Shown in pieces: positions 44,838-55,020 of a stretch of DNA of 64,000 nucleotides (positions are counted from its first letter, which is position 1; the number at the start of each line of letters is the position of its first letter). The notes beneath the pieces are model-generated. The model searched no databases and had not been told where the DNA came from. It saw nothing but the letters and a program-made list of their open reading frames with translations. Position numbers and translations under genes: made by a program. Source of the stretch: Erodium maritimum (taxonomy: Eukaryota; Streptophyta; Magnoliopsida; Geraniales; Geraniaceae); contig OY997592.1 of the NCBI GenBank assembly GCA_963921825.1, forward strand, positions 27,879,730 to 27,943,729, written 5' to 3'.

Positions 44838-46847
44838 TATATATATATATATATATAATTTTCTCTACGGTTTGAATTTAATAGAAAACAAATTGGAATT
44901 ACGTTCCTAAACGGTTTTCTTCAAATTCAAGATAAGAGAAACAAACTTGGAGTTATTCCTAAACGGTTTTCCCTTGATTCAAGAAACAAATTGGAACTAG
45001 TTCCTAAGCGGTTTCTTATTCATTGATCTTGTTTCTTGGAAACACGTGGAGATGATCAACAAATTCGAATTCATACAAAATTCATGGTCGAGGGAAAGAA
45101 ACTTGGAATTTTAATTCCTAAATGTTTTCCCAAGAGAAACAAACTTGAAACTCAATTCCTAAACGTGTTTCTTATTTTTTTTCAAGAAGAAAACAAATTG
45201 AAAATAATTTTCCAAAATGGTTTTCTATTTTGAAAAAAAAAACGTATTTTCCACAACGGATCGTGGAAAATACGTGGAAAAGGAAAATTAACATTTGTTT
45301 CAAGATTAATTTCCAAGGAAATTATATATTCTTGAACAAATTTCGAATTCATATGGAATTCGAAAATGAAAGAAACAAACTTGGAATAAAATTCCTAAAC
45401 GGTTTCTTTAAATTCAAGAGAGAAACAAAGTGGAATATTTCCTAAACGGTTTCTTATTTTCCCAAAATTATAAGAAGGAAATAAATTGGAAATATTTCTG
45501 AAACGATCTACTATTTTCCAAAAGGGAATTTAAATATCTCCTTAGGAAAACGGTATTTGTAAAATTGATCGTTCTTGTTTCCTGGAAACACGTACAGATG
45601 ATCAACAAATGGATTCGTGAAATTCGTAACGTATATCTTCTTCGGTTCTAAATGTAGAACATGTACGAATAGATAAAAATGAGAAGTGTTTCAACGAATT
45701 GAAAACTATACGATCAAAAATGACAAATTGAATACTATAAAAGATCGATGTGGATCTAAAAAACAATTTGATCATCGAATGTATCGACTTCTCATTGATA
45801 TAGTTAATTTGATCTTTGTTCAATTAATCGATTTCTGTTTCGTTGTGAAACAAGGTAGAATTATTAAACTTGGACTCTCAAAATTTAATTGAGAATTAAA
45901 AAAATCAAAGTTGATTTTATGACCAAATTGATTAATTTCAATCTTGGGTAGCTATGAAAGAAAAGGGAAACCTTTCGCATAATTACCCGTCAATGTGGGG
46001 GTCGATCCCATTACTAAAGAGAAATTCTTGACGTAAAGTTCTCGGGTAACCAAGATTCGTGTCCAAGTTATGTGTGCATAATAAAGCATCAACTAATAAG
46101 GCACGAAACTTGAGTCAACACGTGTCATTGACATACCAACTGATCTCAAACGAGAGTTATTGCCTTTGATCTCTCAAAAGTTAAATCGAGATTTAGTTGG
46201 AGAAACATCAAAGGGAATGTGACTAATACCCGGACCATTTAAGACGTCATGTGAAGGAAAATTCAACCTAGTTGACTGGAGATCCCAAAATCTAGGTTCA
46301 ATGGGCCAACCTAACTACATAAACCTTATAAGGTCACTATGGGGGGTTAAACCTGTGTCCATTCCTATGATGTAGAAACAGTGACGTAAAACGTGTTGAG
46401 TATTCTTTGATACAAGTTATCGATTTATAAGACTAGTTTGATTAGTGACCAATTAATCGGTTCTGTTTCATTACGAAACACGTTAGAACGATTAAATTTG
46501 GATTCTTAAATCAAGCAAATTTTTTACTTTGACCAAGTTGAATGATTTCAATTTTGGATAAATACTTGGAAATATGGGGGTCGGTCCCAGTACACAGAAT
46601 ATTTCCGATCGACTAAGATCCGTGTCTACGATATACGAGTATAATTCAGTAGCTACTAATAACACACAGAACTTGAGTTGACACAACAACTGATCTCAAA
46701 CGAAAGTTATTGCCTTTTGATATTTCAAAGGATAACACCGCGGATCCGCTAATCTAAGTGTTAAATTAAGATCAAGTTGAGAAAAAGACATCCAAAGGAA
46801 TGTGATTAAAGCCCATTTAAAGGCTTTATGCGAAGGAAAACCCCAAC
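44838..46847 (+). other. LARD internal region, right part
   Basis: Non-coding. From 44880 to 45500 it is built of diverged short repeats around TTCCTAAACGGTTTTC and AGAAACAAACTTGGA. From about 45890 a block with GGGGGTCGATCCCA, AAGATTCGTGTCCA and ATCTCAAACGAGAGTTATTGCC occurs twice (45950-46380 and 46490-46847 continuing at 49922). Structured, but no protein motif. Confidence 0.6.
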
Positions 46848-49800
46848 TGTAAAACCCACTTCGTTTTAAAAGAATAGTAAACTGAAATTCGAAACTTGGA
46901 GGTAAGCTTTTGTAAACAAGTGGGTCAAAGGGAAAAGTCAAAAAAAAATGAAAGAGATTCAGGCTCGGACAAGGCCTAGCGCGGAGGCCCAATCCCAGCT
47001 GGCCCGACCCATTTTTCGCCAGAAGCCCAAGCCAGATGAGGGCTTGGGTATAAAAGTCGAAATTAGGGATTGAAACCCTAATTTCGCAGCCTCACTTCGA
47101 GCTTCCCCCCTTCTTCATCTTCCTCCTTCGTCAGTGCCGTCCCCGACCCCTCGTCTCTCCCCTCTCCGGTCAGCTTAAGTCTCCGGCACCATAATCCGAG
47201 TCCCCCTTTCCCTCTTCTCCGTTCAACAAAACAACCGCCGCCACTACGCCCTCGCCCCGAGCTTCCCGACCCCTCTCCGTCTCTTCCCCGTTCAGACGTG
47301 CCGCCGCCGTCGACCTCGCCTCCGAGCCACCATCGTCCCCAACCTCTCCCTCGTTCGGATCACCTCCTCCATCCAGCTCCGTTCTCCGGTCCGTCCCGCC
47401 CACGACCCGAGCTCCTCTCGCCTCTCTCTCCCGAGCCTCCATCGTCGGCCTCTCTCGGATCTGAGCCGCCGCCACCGCCCTTTCTTTTCCCCCTACGGTT
47501 AGCCCCTACCAGCGTGCGACCCTGGTCGGCCGAAATAAAACCCGAGCCCTTTTTCCCCTTTTTGTTTTCTGTCCGAGCTTTGTGTTGGATCTGAGCAAAT
47601 CTGTGCAACTGGATTTGAATCTTTGGGTTTGAGTAAGAACAGAAAATTTTTGGTTTAAAATAAAATCAGAGTTATATAATAAAAGGAGTTTCAGAAACGT
47701 TTTTAAGTTAAAATGGTATTAACTAGTTTTGAATTAAATCTGGTGTGTCTTGGGTTGTTGAACGATTCTTGGGGAACCTCAAACGGTTGAGCTGGAGGTT
47801 TAATTTGGACTTAAAACGAGACTAAAAACGGGATGTCGAATCGGATACCTCGGGAATCGTGCCCGAAACCTGGGTATCAGAGAACGTGCACCGGGTTTGT
47901 GCTCGGAGCCCGAATACTCGAACCCGTTTCGTCGTAGTTCCACTTTTAGCCCGCTCGAGTTTAAAGGGCAACTGTTAAACCCAAATCGAAACCGTCGTAC
48001 CGTTTATTTATCTTCGGAACCGCTTTTGATTGTGACTTTCGTTTAAATTAGAGTCCAGCTTCGATCGAAGAGAAGACCGGAGTTAGACCTAGACGCGGAC
48101 TTCGCCCTAGAAGACGGTGTTGGCTCGGTCGTCAGCAGCTAGGAGACGCTGCTGTGGTATCGTCTTGAGGTAGCGAAAAGTAGCCGGATCTCGGCCCTGA
48201 CTAGGGAAAGTTAACAGTAGAATTGCATGTGACACCGGGGTGTCGTGGGTTAAGTAGGTTTATCGAATATTAGAAAGGCATGATACGGGAACGTAGCGAT
48301 TATTAGAAAAGCATGTGACACTTAGTAGTGTCGTAGGAGCAGAGGACTTACCGATGTTAGAATTACTGGAGCCATATGACCATGCCCGGAGGTTGATTGT
48401 GAACTTATCGATATTAGCAGTACTGGAGGCATATGACCATGCCTGGAGGTTGATTGTGAAACTGTTGACATTAGGACTGTTGGAGGCATTGGTTATGTCG
48501 GAGGTTGATTGTGTATTTTCGTGTCTTGGGTGGCCATGAGTGCCTGTGGGGTTGTTGAACCCGTGTCTTTACTATTGGTGTGTCTTGGGTGGCCATGAGT
48601 GCCCGTGGGGTTGTTGAACCCGTGTCTTTACTGTTGGTGTGTCTTGGGAGGTCGTGAGTGCCTGTGGGGTTGTTAAGCCCGTGAGTTACTGTTGGTGTGT
48701 CTTGGGTGGCCATGAGTGCCTGTGGGGTTGTTGAACCCGTGTCTTTACTGTTGGTGTGTCTTGGGTGGCCATGAGTGCCTGTGGGGTTGTTGAACCCGTT
48801 TCTTTACTGTTGGTGTGTCTTGGGAGGCCGTGAGTGCCTGTGGGGTTGTTAAGCCCGTGAGTTACTTTTGGTGTGTCTTGGGTGGCCATGAGTGCCTGTG
48901 GGGTTGTTGAACCCGTGTCTTTACTGTTGGTGCGTCTTGGGTGGCCATGAGTGCCCGTGGGGTTGTTGAACCCGTGTCTTTACTGTTGGTGTGTCTTGGG
49001 AGTCCGTGAGTGCCTGTGGGGCTGTTAAGCCCATGAGTCACTGTTGGTGTGTCTTGGGTGGCCGTGAGTTCCTGTGGGGTTGTTGAGCCAGTGAGTTATG
49101 GTTGGTGTGTCTTGGGAGGCCGTGAGTGCCCGTGGGTTGTTGAGTCCGTGTTTTACTGTTGGTGTCTTGGGTGGCCATGAGTGCATGTGGAGTGTTGAAC
49201 CTGTGTTGTTGCTGTTTGTTGAACTTTGCTTGTGATTGTGACTGTGCTTGCCCGAGGTCTGTTGAGGAAGGTAACGGGTTGTGAGTGTAACAGGTCGACC
49301 GCCTGGCCCGACCTTGTGTCGGGGAAGCGCGTGATTGAGGGAGGTTACTGAGCAGCTGGTATGCGATCCTTTGTGATCTTGTTTGGTGTGCGATCCTTTG
49401 TGATCTTGGGTGTTGTGTGGTGGTCTTTTGAGTCCTTGGAAGATGCCGTGATCGTTGTGTTGGGTCTACCTTACGTGTCAGAGTGTTGAGTCGGTCGAGG
49501 AAGGTAATAGTGGGTGTGTGTCAATCGAAGTGCTTGAGTTGGGGATAGTGATCCCCGGTGTTGAGTTTGTTGTTGGTGTTACCGGCTTTGTCTGCTGATT
49601 ATGCCGTAGTCAGTCTGTTATCCGTGGTGGTGAGCGAACGCTCACCCCTAGCTGCTTTTCCTACAGGTACCGGTCGCAGGTTGGACTAGGAGAGCTTCTG
49701 AAGCTTGAAGAGCTAGGAGCGGGATTCTGGGTTTATTTTGAGTCTAGCGACGGATACTATACTTTTGTCCACTTGTTGGGACGTATTTTAAGTTGTAAAT

Positions 49801-49916
49801 ATTATTTTGATGAACAGTGGTGTTTTTAAAGTGATTTAGTGTAAAAGGTTCAAAAATGTTTTGTTGTTTTAAAGGTTCACGTCCTAAGTTCGGTTTACTA
49901 AAATTGGGGCGTGACA
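46848..49916 (+). mobile_element. solo LTR, gypsy family, with CCAAC target duplication
   Basis: Starts TGTAAAACCC and ends GGGGCGTGACA, 3069 bp, flanked by CCAAC at 46843-46847 and 49917-49921. Rejoining the flanks restores a CAACCTAGTTGACTG sequence also seen near 46265. It contains a GC-rich pyrimidine tract (47090-47500), a 58-bp minisatellite and, near 49630, the CTCACCCCTAGCTGCTTTTC block shared with G3 and G4 LTRs. Confidence 0.92.
48515..49215. repeat. minisatellite, about 12 units of 58-59 bp
   Basis: Units contain GTGTCTTGGGTGGCCATGAG, TGCCTGTGGGGTTGTTGA and CCCGTGTCTTTACTG. Every third unit or so is a variant with GGGAGGCCGTGAGTG and TTAAGCCCGTGAGTTACT, giving a higher-order pattern. 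Confidence 0.9.
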
Positions 49917-49921
49917 CCAAC

Positions 49922-50436
49922 CTAGTTGACTGAAGATCCCAAGATCTAGGTTCAATGGGACAACCTAATTGCATAAACCGTGTACGGTCACTGTTGGGGT
50001 CCAACCCCTAGTCCATTCCTATGATGCAAACTAGTGACATGTTTAGGATAAGCATTTCTTTAAATGATTCCTTGCATCAAGAGTACTGAGCAAAGTGAAT
50101 CACCTATGTGAGAGGAAGTGGGGTCGCTTCAAGGGTGGCTAATGGGGCTAGTCATCTTAAACTCTTGCAGAACCAGGTAGTGCTCATGACCATAACGGAC
50201 ACACCCATGAGAACCAAAACTGTTCGTGTTGGTTCTTGTGTGGGGTATATTATCATTTGCATAAACGACAGAATAGTTCAAGGACATCGCGTCTACTAGT
50301 TAGTCAGCAGATTAAATATACTTTCACAAGGGAAGGTTCAAGGATGAAAATCTACCTATCCTATGCAGGTATCGACTTTGAGAAATCACCACCTCCTCGT
50401 TATCCTCTCTTTCACCATCACATTTTTGTGGGGGAT
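49922..50436 (+). other. LARD internal region, 3' end
   Basis: Non-coding. Ends in a polypurine tract (GTGGGGGAT at 50428-50436) directly before the 3' LTR. Confidence 0.6.
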
Positions 50437-50958
50437 TGTTGGATGATAATGAAAAATATGATGGTAAATATCATATTAATCTTTTTATTAAATTCTGATT
50501 TATTTAAAAACTTTAAGACTAATAATGTGAGTTAATTAGAATTGACTGACAATCAATTCTAGAAGGAATTCATGGGCCTTCTCACCCTATGAATTCCCCA
50601 ATTTGCCCTTTCCAAAAGGCTATAAATATTCACATCATTAGTATTATTTTATGCACATCAAAAACCATCTCTAAAATAGTCTCCCCTTTACACTTTCTCT
50701 ATTCTTTGTTCTTGGTGACTTTCTCGACGGTTTTGAGTTCGTCGACGTTAATCGTTGTATCCTGGGAACTGTTGCCTATACGGGGCAATAAGTGTCTTAA
50801 GGAAAGTGGAGTACCACGCCTCGATTAAACTTCAATTTCCTTAATCCTAATCAGTAAGCTAGCTGATTGGTAAAGGTTATTCTAAATTCGTTTTGCAATT
50901 TCTATTATTATTATTATGAATTTGTTTATTGTTGATATACTAACCCCTATATCCTACA
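50437..50958 (+). repeat. 3' LTR of LARD
   Basis: 522 bp, nearly identical to 25933-26457, with AATAAGTGTCTTAAG at 50787-50801. Confidence 0.9.
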
Positions 50959-52079
50959 CTTTATTGTGTGGAACCCTCTTTCTTAAGGGACTTATTATGC
51001 TTTTACATATAACTGATTAACCCAATTATGGAGAGCCTTTAGCCTTTTGCATTCCAAAATCGAGAGAGGACTTGTAACGAGTCATTGCATTCAATAAATA
51101 TATAGTTCTCGCTCTTAACATCAAAGTCTTTTGGTTTTTGTTGATGAGTCAAGATAATTTACGGAATACATATTGATTGGTTAGGACGAACATCTTTATC
51201 CCTATTGTTAGTTGTTATAGTTAGTTGTGCCTAATAATGTTGAAATTTTCTTAACATTGCCATGTGGAATACCATTTTTGGCAATTCGTAATTATTAGAC
51301 TTAGCATCCGAGATATATATAGTGGTTTAATTTGATTTCTTAAATATCAAAAAAGATATTGTATTTTTTATGATAATTTGGTGTACTCATGTCACGTTCA
51401 AACCTTCCATATTCTCGACCTTTCTATATATTTAAGGAGGATGTGACAAGTATAAGAAGTTAAAACAGTTTCTTTCATTAGTGGATTAATTTAATTGACA
51501 AAACTATATTTTTACACAGTATTACAAATACTCTTTGCTAATTATTTTTTTTTACTAAAAGGTGCAATTTCATTTATTAGAATTTCAAAGATAATAGTTG
51601 TGCATCAGGGAAACCCCTGACCATGGTAGAAAAGTTATGTTATGGTATCGAGCCTTTAAGATCTATCTACGCATAGCTCTATAACAAATGAAACGACACA
51701 CGGGTTTGTTGGGGAGCCATAAAGGCGAACAGAAATTAAATAACAATGAAGTCAGTGTCTGCTGCTGAAGGTATTGTCCAGTTGCTGCATATTTTGTAAA
51801 ATGCAGCCGAACCTGCTGACGCCGGCTTCAAGGGAGGAGAGCCGCAATGGTAGATGTCATTCAGGGATCCCTCCTGATAAAAGTCCTGAATCCTTGGGTG
51901 GAAGTCCTGAATCTTCGCTCACCACTTATGAACCTTGCAAAAAAAGACAAAACATGTAAAGTATAACAAATCCAGGGGATCATCCTGGCCTAGAATTGGG
52001 ATAGATATCGAGAAGAAGGCCACAGTGGAAGCCAAGAAGGTGGATACATCGATGACAGCTTCAATTGTGGTTGTAGGGG

Positions 52080-52355
52080 CTATAGGGGCTGCTCAGTAGA
52101 GGGGATCCGGATTGGCGGCGGTGGTGATCGAGGGGATGCTATGGGGAAAAGTGGGGGTGGGCGATTCATGGGAACCGCAGGCGGCGGAGGAGGTGGTGAT
52201 CGTGGGGATGCTGTGGAGAAAATTGGGGACGGGCGATTCATGGGAACCGCAGGCGGCGGAGTAGATGAGGAAGAGGTGGGACTCCCTAAAGTTGGAGTTG
52301 GAACGTTGATCTGATATAGGGAGATTCGAAGTCTTCTCAGAGGAGAAGCCTCCAT
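52080..52355 (-). CDS. hypothetical proline/serine-rich frame (MEAS type), unit 3
   Basis: A 91-codon frame from the ATG at 52355, starting MEASPLRRLRISLYQINVP, with two PPAVPMNR blocks. It is the same frame as 21100-20834. Function unknown; coding status uncertain. The proline-rich part crosses the unit 2/unit 3 boundary at 52239. Confidence 0.35.
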   Translation of the reverse strand: MEASPLRRLRISLYQINVPTPTLGSPTSSSSTPPPAVPMNRPSPIFSTASPRSPPPPPPAVPMNRPPPLFPIASPRSPPPPIRIPSTEQPL

Positions 52356-52823
52356 TGATGTTAGCAGCTGCGAAACCCTAGCAGAGCTATTAAAAACCTA
52401 ATATTTGAGAATTTAGTTAATACTCTTTCCTTATGGAATGTCAATCTTTTGGATTTTATTTATATTTTATTAACTTAAAATATTATTTATGTAAGTATAT
52501 ATCATTTGTTTTCATATATGTTTCTTTTTCTGTCGTTTCAAATTCCAATCAATGGGATATTTGTATTAGTTCAAACAATAAATGTATGTGGTTTATTTCA
52601 ATGTATGGACGAAACGAGTAAATACTTTGAACAATATATTTGGGAAATGTTTTATAGGAGATAATATACTTTCATTTATCATTACAAAAATTCTTCTACC
52701 ACTCAAAATAAAACATTTGAGTTTATTCATAATTTTGTGTGTTGCACAACTAATTACATACATGAATAGCGATCACACACATTACATATATGTTTATTCA
52801 TTTATTTGTAATATTATTTTGAT

Positions 52824-53201
52824 TCACCCAGTTTTTGTGAATACGTTGCCAGCTACATTTTCTTTTGCTCTATGACAAATACATAAGTTGATATTACATT
52901 CACATTTAGTCAGATTAAAGCAATCATTCAGACTATTGCATTTCGTAGGGACTGCATATCTCGCTTCAACTTCACCTTCTAAATCTGCAATTATTTTTTT
53001 TTTCTCTTGAGCATTGATTCTTAATGTACTGTATTTCTATATTCATTTGAATAAAAATGCACGAATACAAAATATGTATATTCTTCTCTAATAAACGTTT
53101 TATATGAACTAGAAAAAAAATACGAGGGGAGAAAGAGAGTTACTTGAAGCTATGATCAAAAGTGAAATTATTAAAGTGAAGGCGAGTGATCCCTTCTCCA
53201 T
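52824..53201 (-). CDS. defensin-like secreted cysteine-rich peptide, copy 3 (intact)
   Basis: Exon 1 (53201-53144) encodes a hydrophobic signal peptide, MEKGSLAFTLIISLLIIAS. The 159-bp intron (53143-52985) has GTAACT and TTGCAG ends and splits an asparagine codon in phase 1. Exon 2 (52984-52824) completes a 72-residue product ending VFTKTG. The mature part has all six cysteines, C-x5-C-x5-C-x-C-x4-C-x-C (TKCNSLNDC, FNLTKCECN, INLCIC). Signal-peptide exon plus one cysteine-rich exon is the layout of plant defensin-like, NCR-like and related secreted peptides, which work in defence, pollen-pistil signalling or symbiosis. The C-x-C pairs differ from classical eight-cysteine defensins, so subfamily and role are open. 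A TATA box lies 80 bp upstream. Of the three copies only this one shows no lesion. Confidence 0.78.
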
Positions 53202-53276
53202 ATCTTCGAGTCTGAAATTTCTAAAATGTGAATTATATGTTTACCGATGTGTATTGCTTAGAGTGAACACTCATAT

Positions 53277-53287
53277 CTATATATAAC
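53277..53287 (-). promoter_or_regulatory. TATA box of defensin-like copy 3
   Basis: The minus strand reads GTTATATATAG about 80 bp upstream of the start codon. It is kept in copy 1 and altered in copy 2. Confidence 0.6.
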
Positions 53288-54588
53288 ATTTTCAATATCG
53301 TAAATTAAAGAATGAAAAATGGAATCCCCATATTTGAAAATTATTTTAATTTTAATATTGTACCAACTTTAAAGGATTTTTACACAATGAGGCATAATAA
53401 ATTCTATTATTTTATGACTTATTTAGCATCTAAGTTGATTTTTGGATTTAATTTAGTATCGTTACCTTATATTCTCCTGATAGGAGGTTGCGGTCGCCGA
53501 TAATTTATAGGCTATCGATTTTCAAACATTTACCTTGTCCGACATTAAACGAATACTAAGATGAAAATTTATTCGATGGAAGTCTAATTATTTTCACCAT
53601 TAAAATTAAAGTTTGAAATATAGTTGTTGTCTGAAAAATTTATGTAGTTTTATACTCGTCTGAGAGTAATATTGATATACTTATAATACTGTTTACATGT
53701 CTAATTCTTTTTAATTTGGAACGGGAAAAATAATTTATCGGATGAGATCCTAAGAACTAGGAGTAAGAGGACAAAAAGAATAGAACCACACACCAAATTG
53801 ACACAAAACTTTATTCCTGCAAATGCGGCCAGTCTCACTACCGCTTTAGTTGGCGTACCCTAATTCTTCATGTGTAGATATGTTATGTGATGTCTTTTAT
53901 TCATTTGCCCTCTTCTAATGCCAATTTCTCGAAGGAAATTTTTACGAGATCCCCACCAGCCAAAATTTTGACTTTTGGATTCGGCAAACGAATATCATAT
54001 TGAGTCCTCCTTTTTTCGGACAACACATACAAAGAGACCCGTATAATCAATCTCCCTCAATCCTTATAGTCGAAACTAAACTATTCATTTCACAACGAAG
54101 AGAATGTAGATAGGTCTTTATTGTGTGGAACCCTCTTTCTTAAGGGACTTATTATGCTTTTACATATAACGGATTAACCCAATTATGGAAAGCCTTTATC
54201 CTTTTGCATTCCAAAATCGTGAGAGTACTTGTAACGAGTCATTGCATTCAATAAATATATAGTTCTCGCTCTTAACATCGAAGCCTTTTGGTTTTAGTTG
54301 ATGAGTCAAGAAATTTACAAAAAATATATTGATTGGTTAGGACGAACATCTCTATCCCTATTGTTAATTGTTATAGTTATTTGTGTCTAATAATGTTCAA
54401 AATTTCTTAACATTGCCATGTGGAATACCACTTTTGGCAATTCTTAATTATTAAACTCAGCATCCGAGATATATATAGTGGTTTGATTTGATTTTCTTAA
54501 ATATCAAAAAATATATTGTATTTTATATGATAATTTGGTGTACTCATGTCACATTCAAACCTTCCATAACCTTGACCTTTCCAAATAT

Positions 54589-55020
54589 GGATAATTCCAC
54601 ATCCGTACCCTGTATCTTTCATATTTCAATTAGAGAACCCTAAATCTTTTTTATGTTATTTCAGTACCCTAAACTTTCATTATTTCATTTACAGTACCCT
54701 AAATCTTTTTTGTGTCAGCTCAGTACCGTAAACCTTCATTAATTCTATTTTAGTACCTATGGTTAACTTTTCATTTGATTTTCCACCCAAAACAAATAAA
54801 TTACCATAATACTCTTAACTAATAACTAAATTTAGGGTAAAGTTAACGGTGGGTACTAAAATGGAATTAATGAAAGTTTAGGGTACTGAGGTGACATAAA
54901 AAAGATTTAGGGTGCTCTAAATGAATGAATAAAAGTTTAGGGTATTGAGGTGACACAAAAAAGATTTAGGGTACTCTAAATGAAATATAAAACATTTAGG
55001 GTACTAAGGTGGAATTATCC
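54589..55020. mobile_element. MITE with long inverted repeats, 432 bp
   Basis: Both ends read GGATAATTCCAC inward and continue with variants of a GTACCCTAAATCTTTTTT-GT-GTCA block repeated two to three times per arm. The arms pair over most of their length. The target duplication is not clear (flanks ATAT and CTTATAT). Non-coding. Confidence 0.75.

Larger units (their letters stand above)
25933..50958 (+). mobile_element. non-coding LTR retrotransposon (LARD/TRIM-like) with nested insertions
   Basis: Two LTRs of 525 and 522 bp (25933-26457 and 50437-50958), both starting TGTTGGATGATAATG and ending ATATCCTACA, flank an internal region. The target duplication is CTTTG/CTTTA (25928-25932 and 50959-50963); the empty site in units 1 and 3 reads GGTCTTTATTGTG. 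After removing nested insertions the internal part is about 3.7 kb in three pieces (26458-27611, 44838-46847, 49922-50436). I find no Gag, protease, RT or integrase motif in it, so it would need proteins from another element. A G-rich polypurine tract precedes the 3' LTR. The primer-binding position is unusual (see findings). Confidence 0.85.
20984..52238 (-). repeat. tandem unit 2, split by two insertions
   Basis: The unit begins at CATGGGAACC (20984) and ends at the same word at 52239. It holds a 3097-bp solo LTR (22013-25109) and the 25-kb LARD nest (25933-50958). Removing both with their extra target copies leaves about 3122 bp. The pre-insertion sequence can be read in units 1 and 3 at both sites. 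Confidence 0.8.
52239..54588 (-). repeat. tandem unit 3, truncated
   Basis: The third copy begins at CATGGGAACC (52239) and keeps the order MEAS start, defensin-like gene, AT-rich spacer. Homology to the other units stops near 54588, where a MITE begins, about 750 bp short of a full unit. No LTR insertion is present. Confidence 0.8.

Noticed and set aside
47090-47608. 98- and 101-codon arginine/glutamate- or proline-rich frames in the solo LTR
   Set aside because: They are produced by a pyrimidine-rich, GC-rich tract and exist on both strands.
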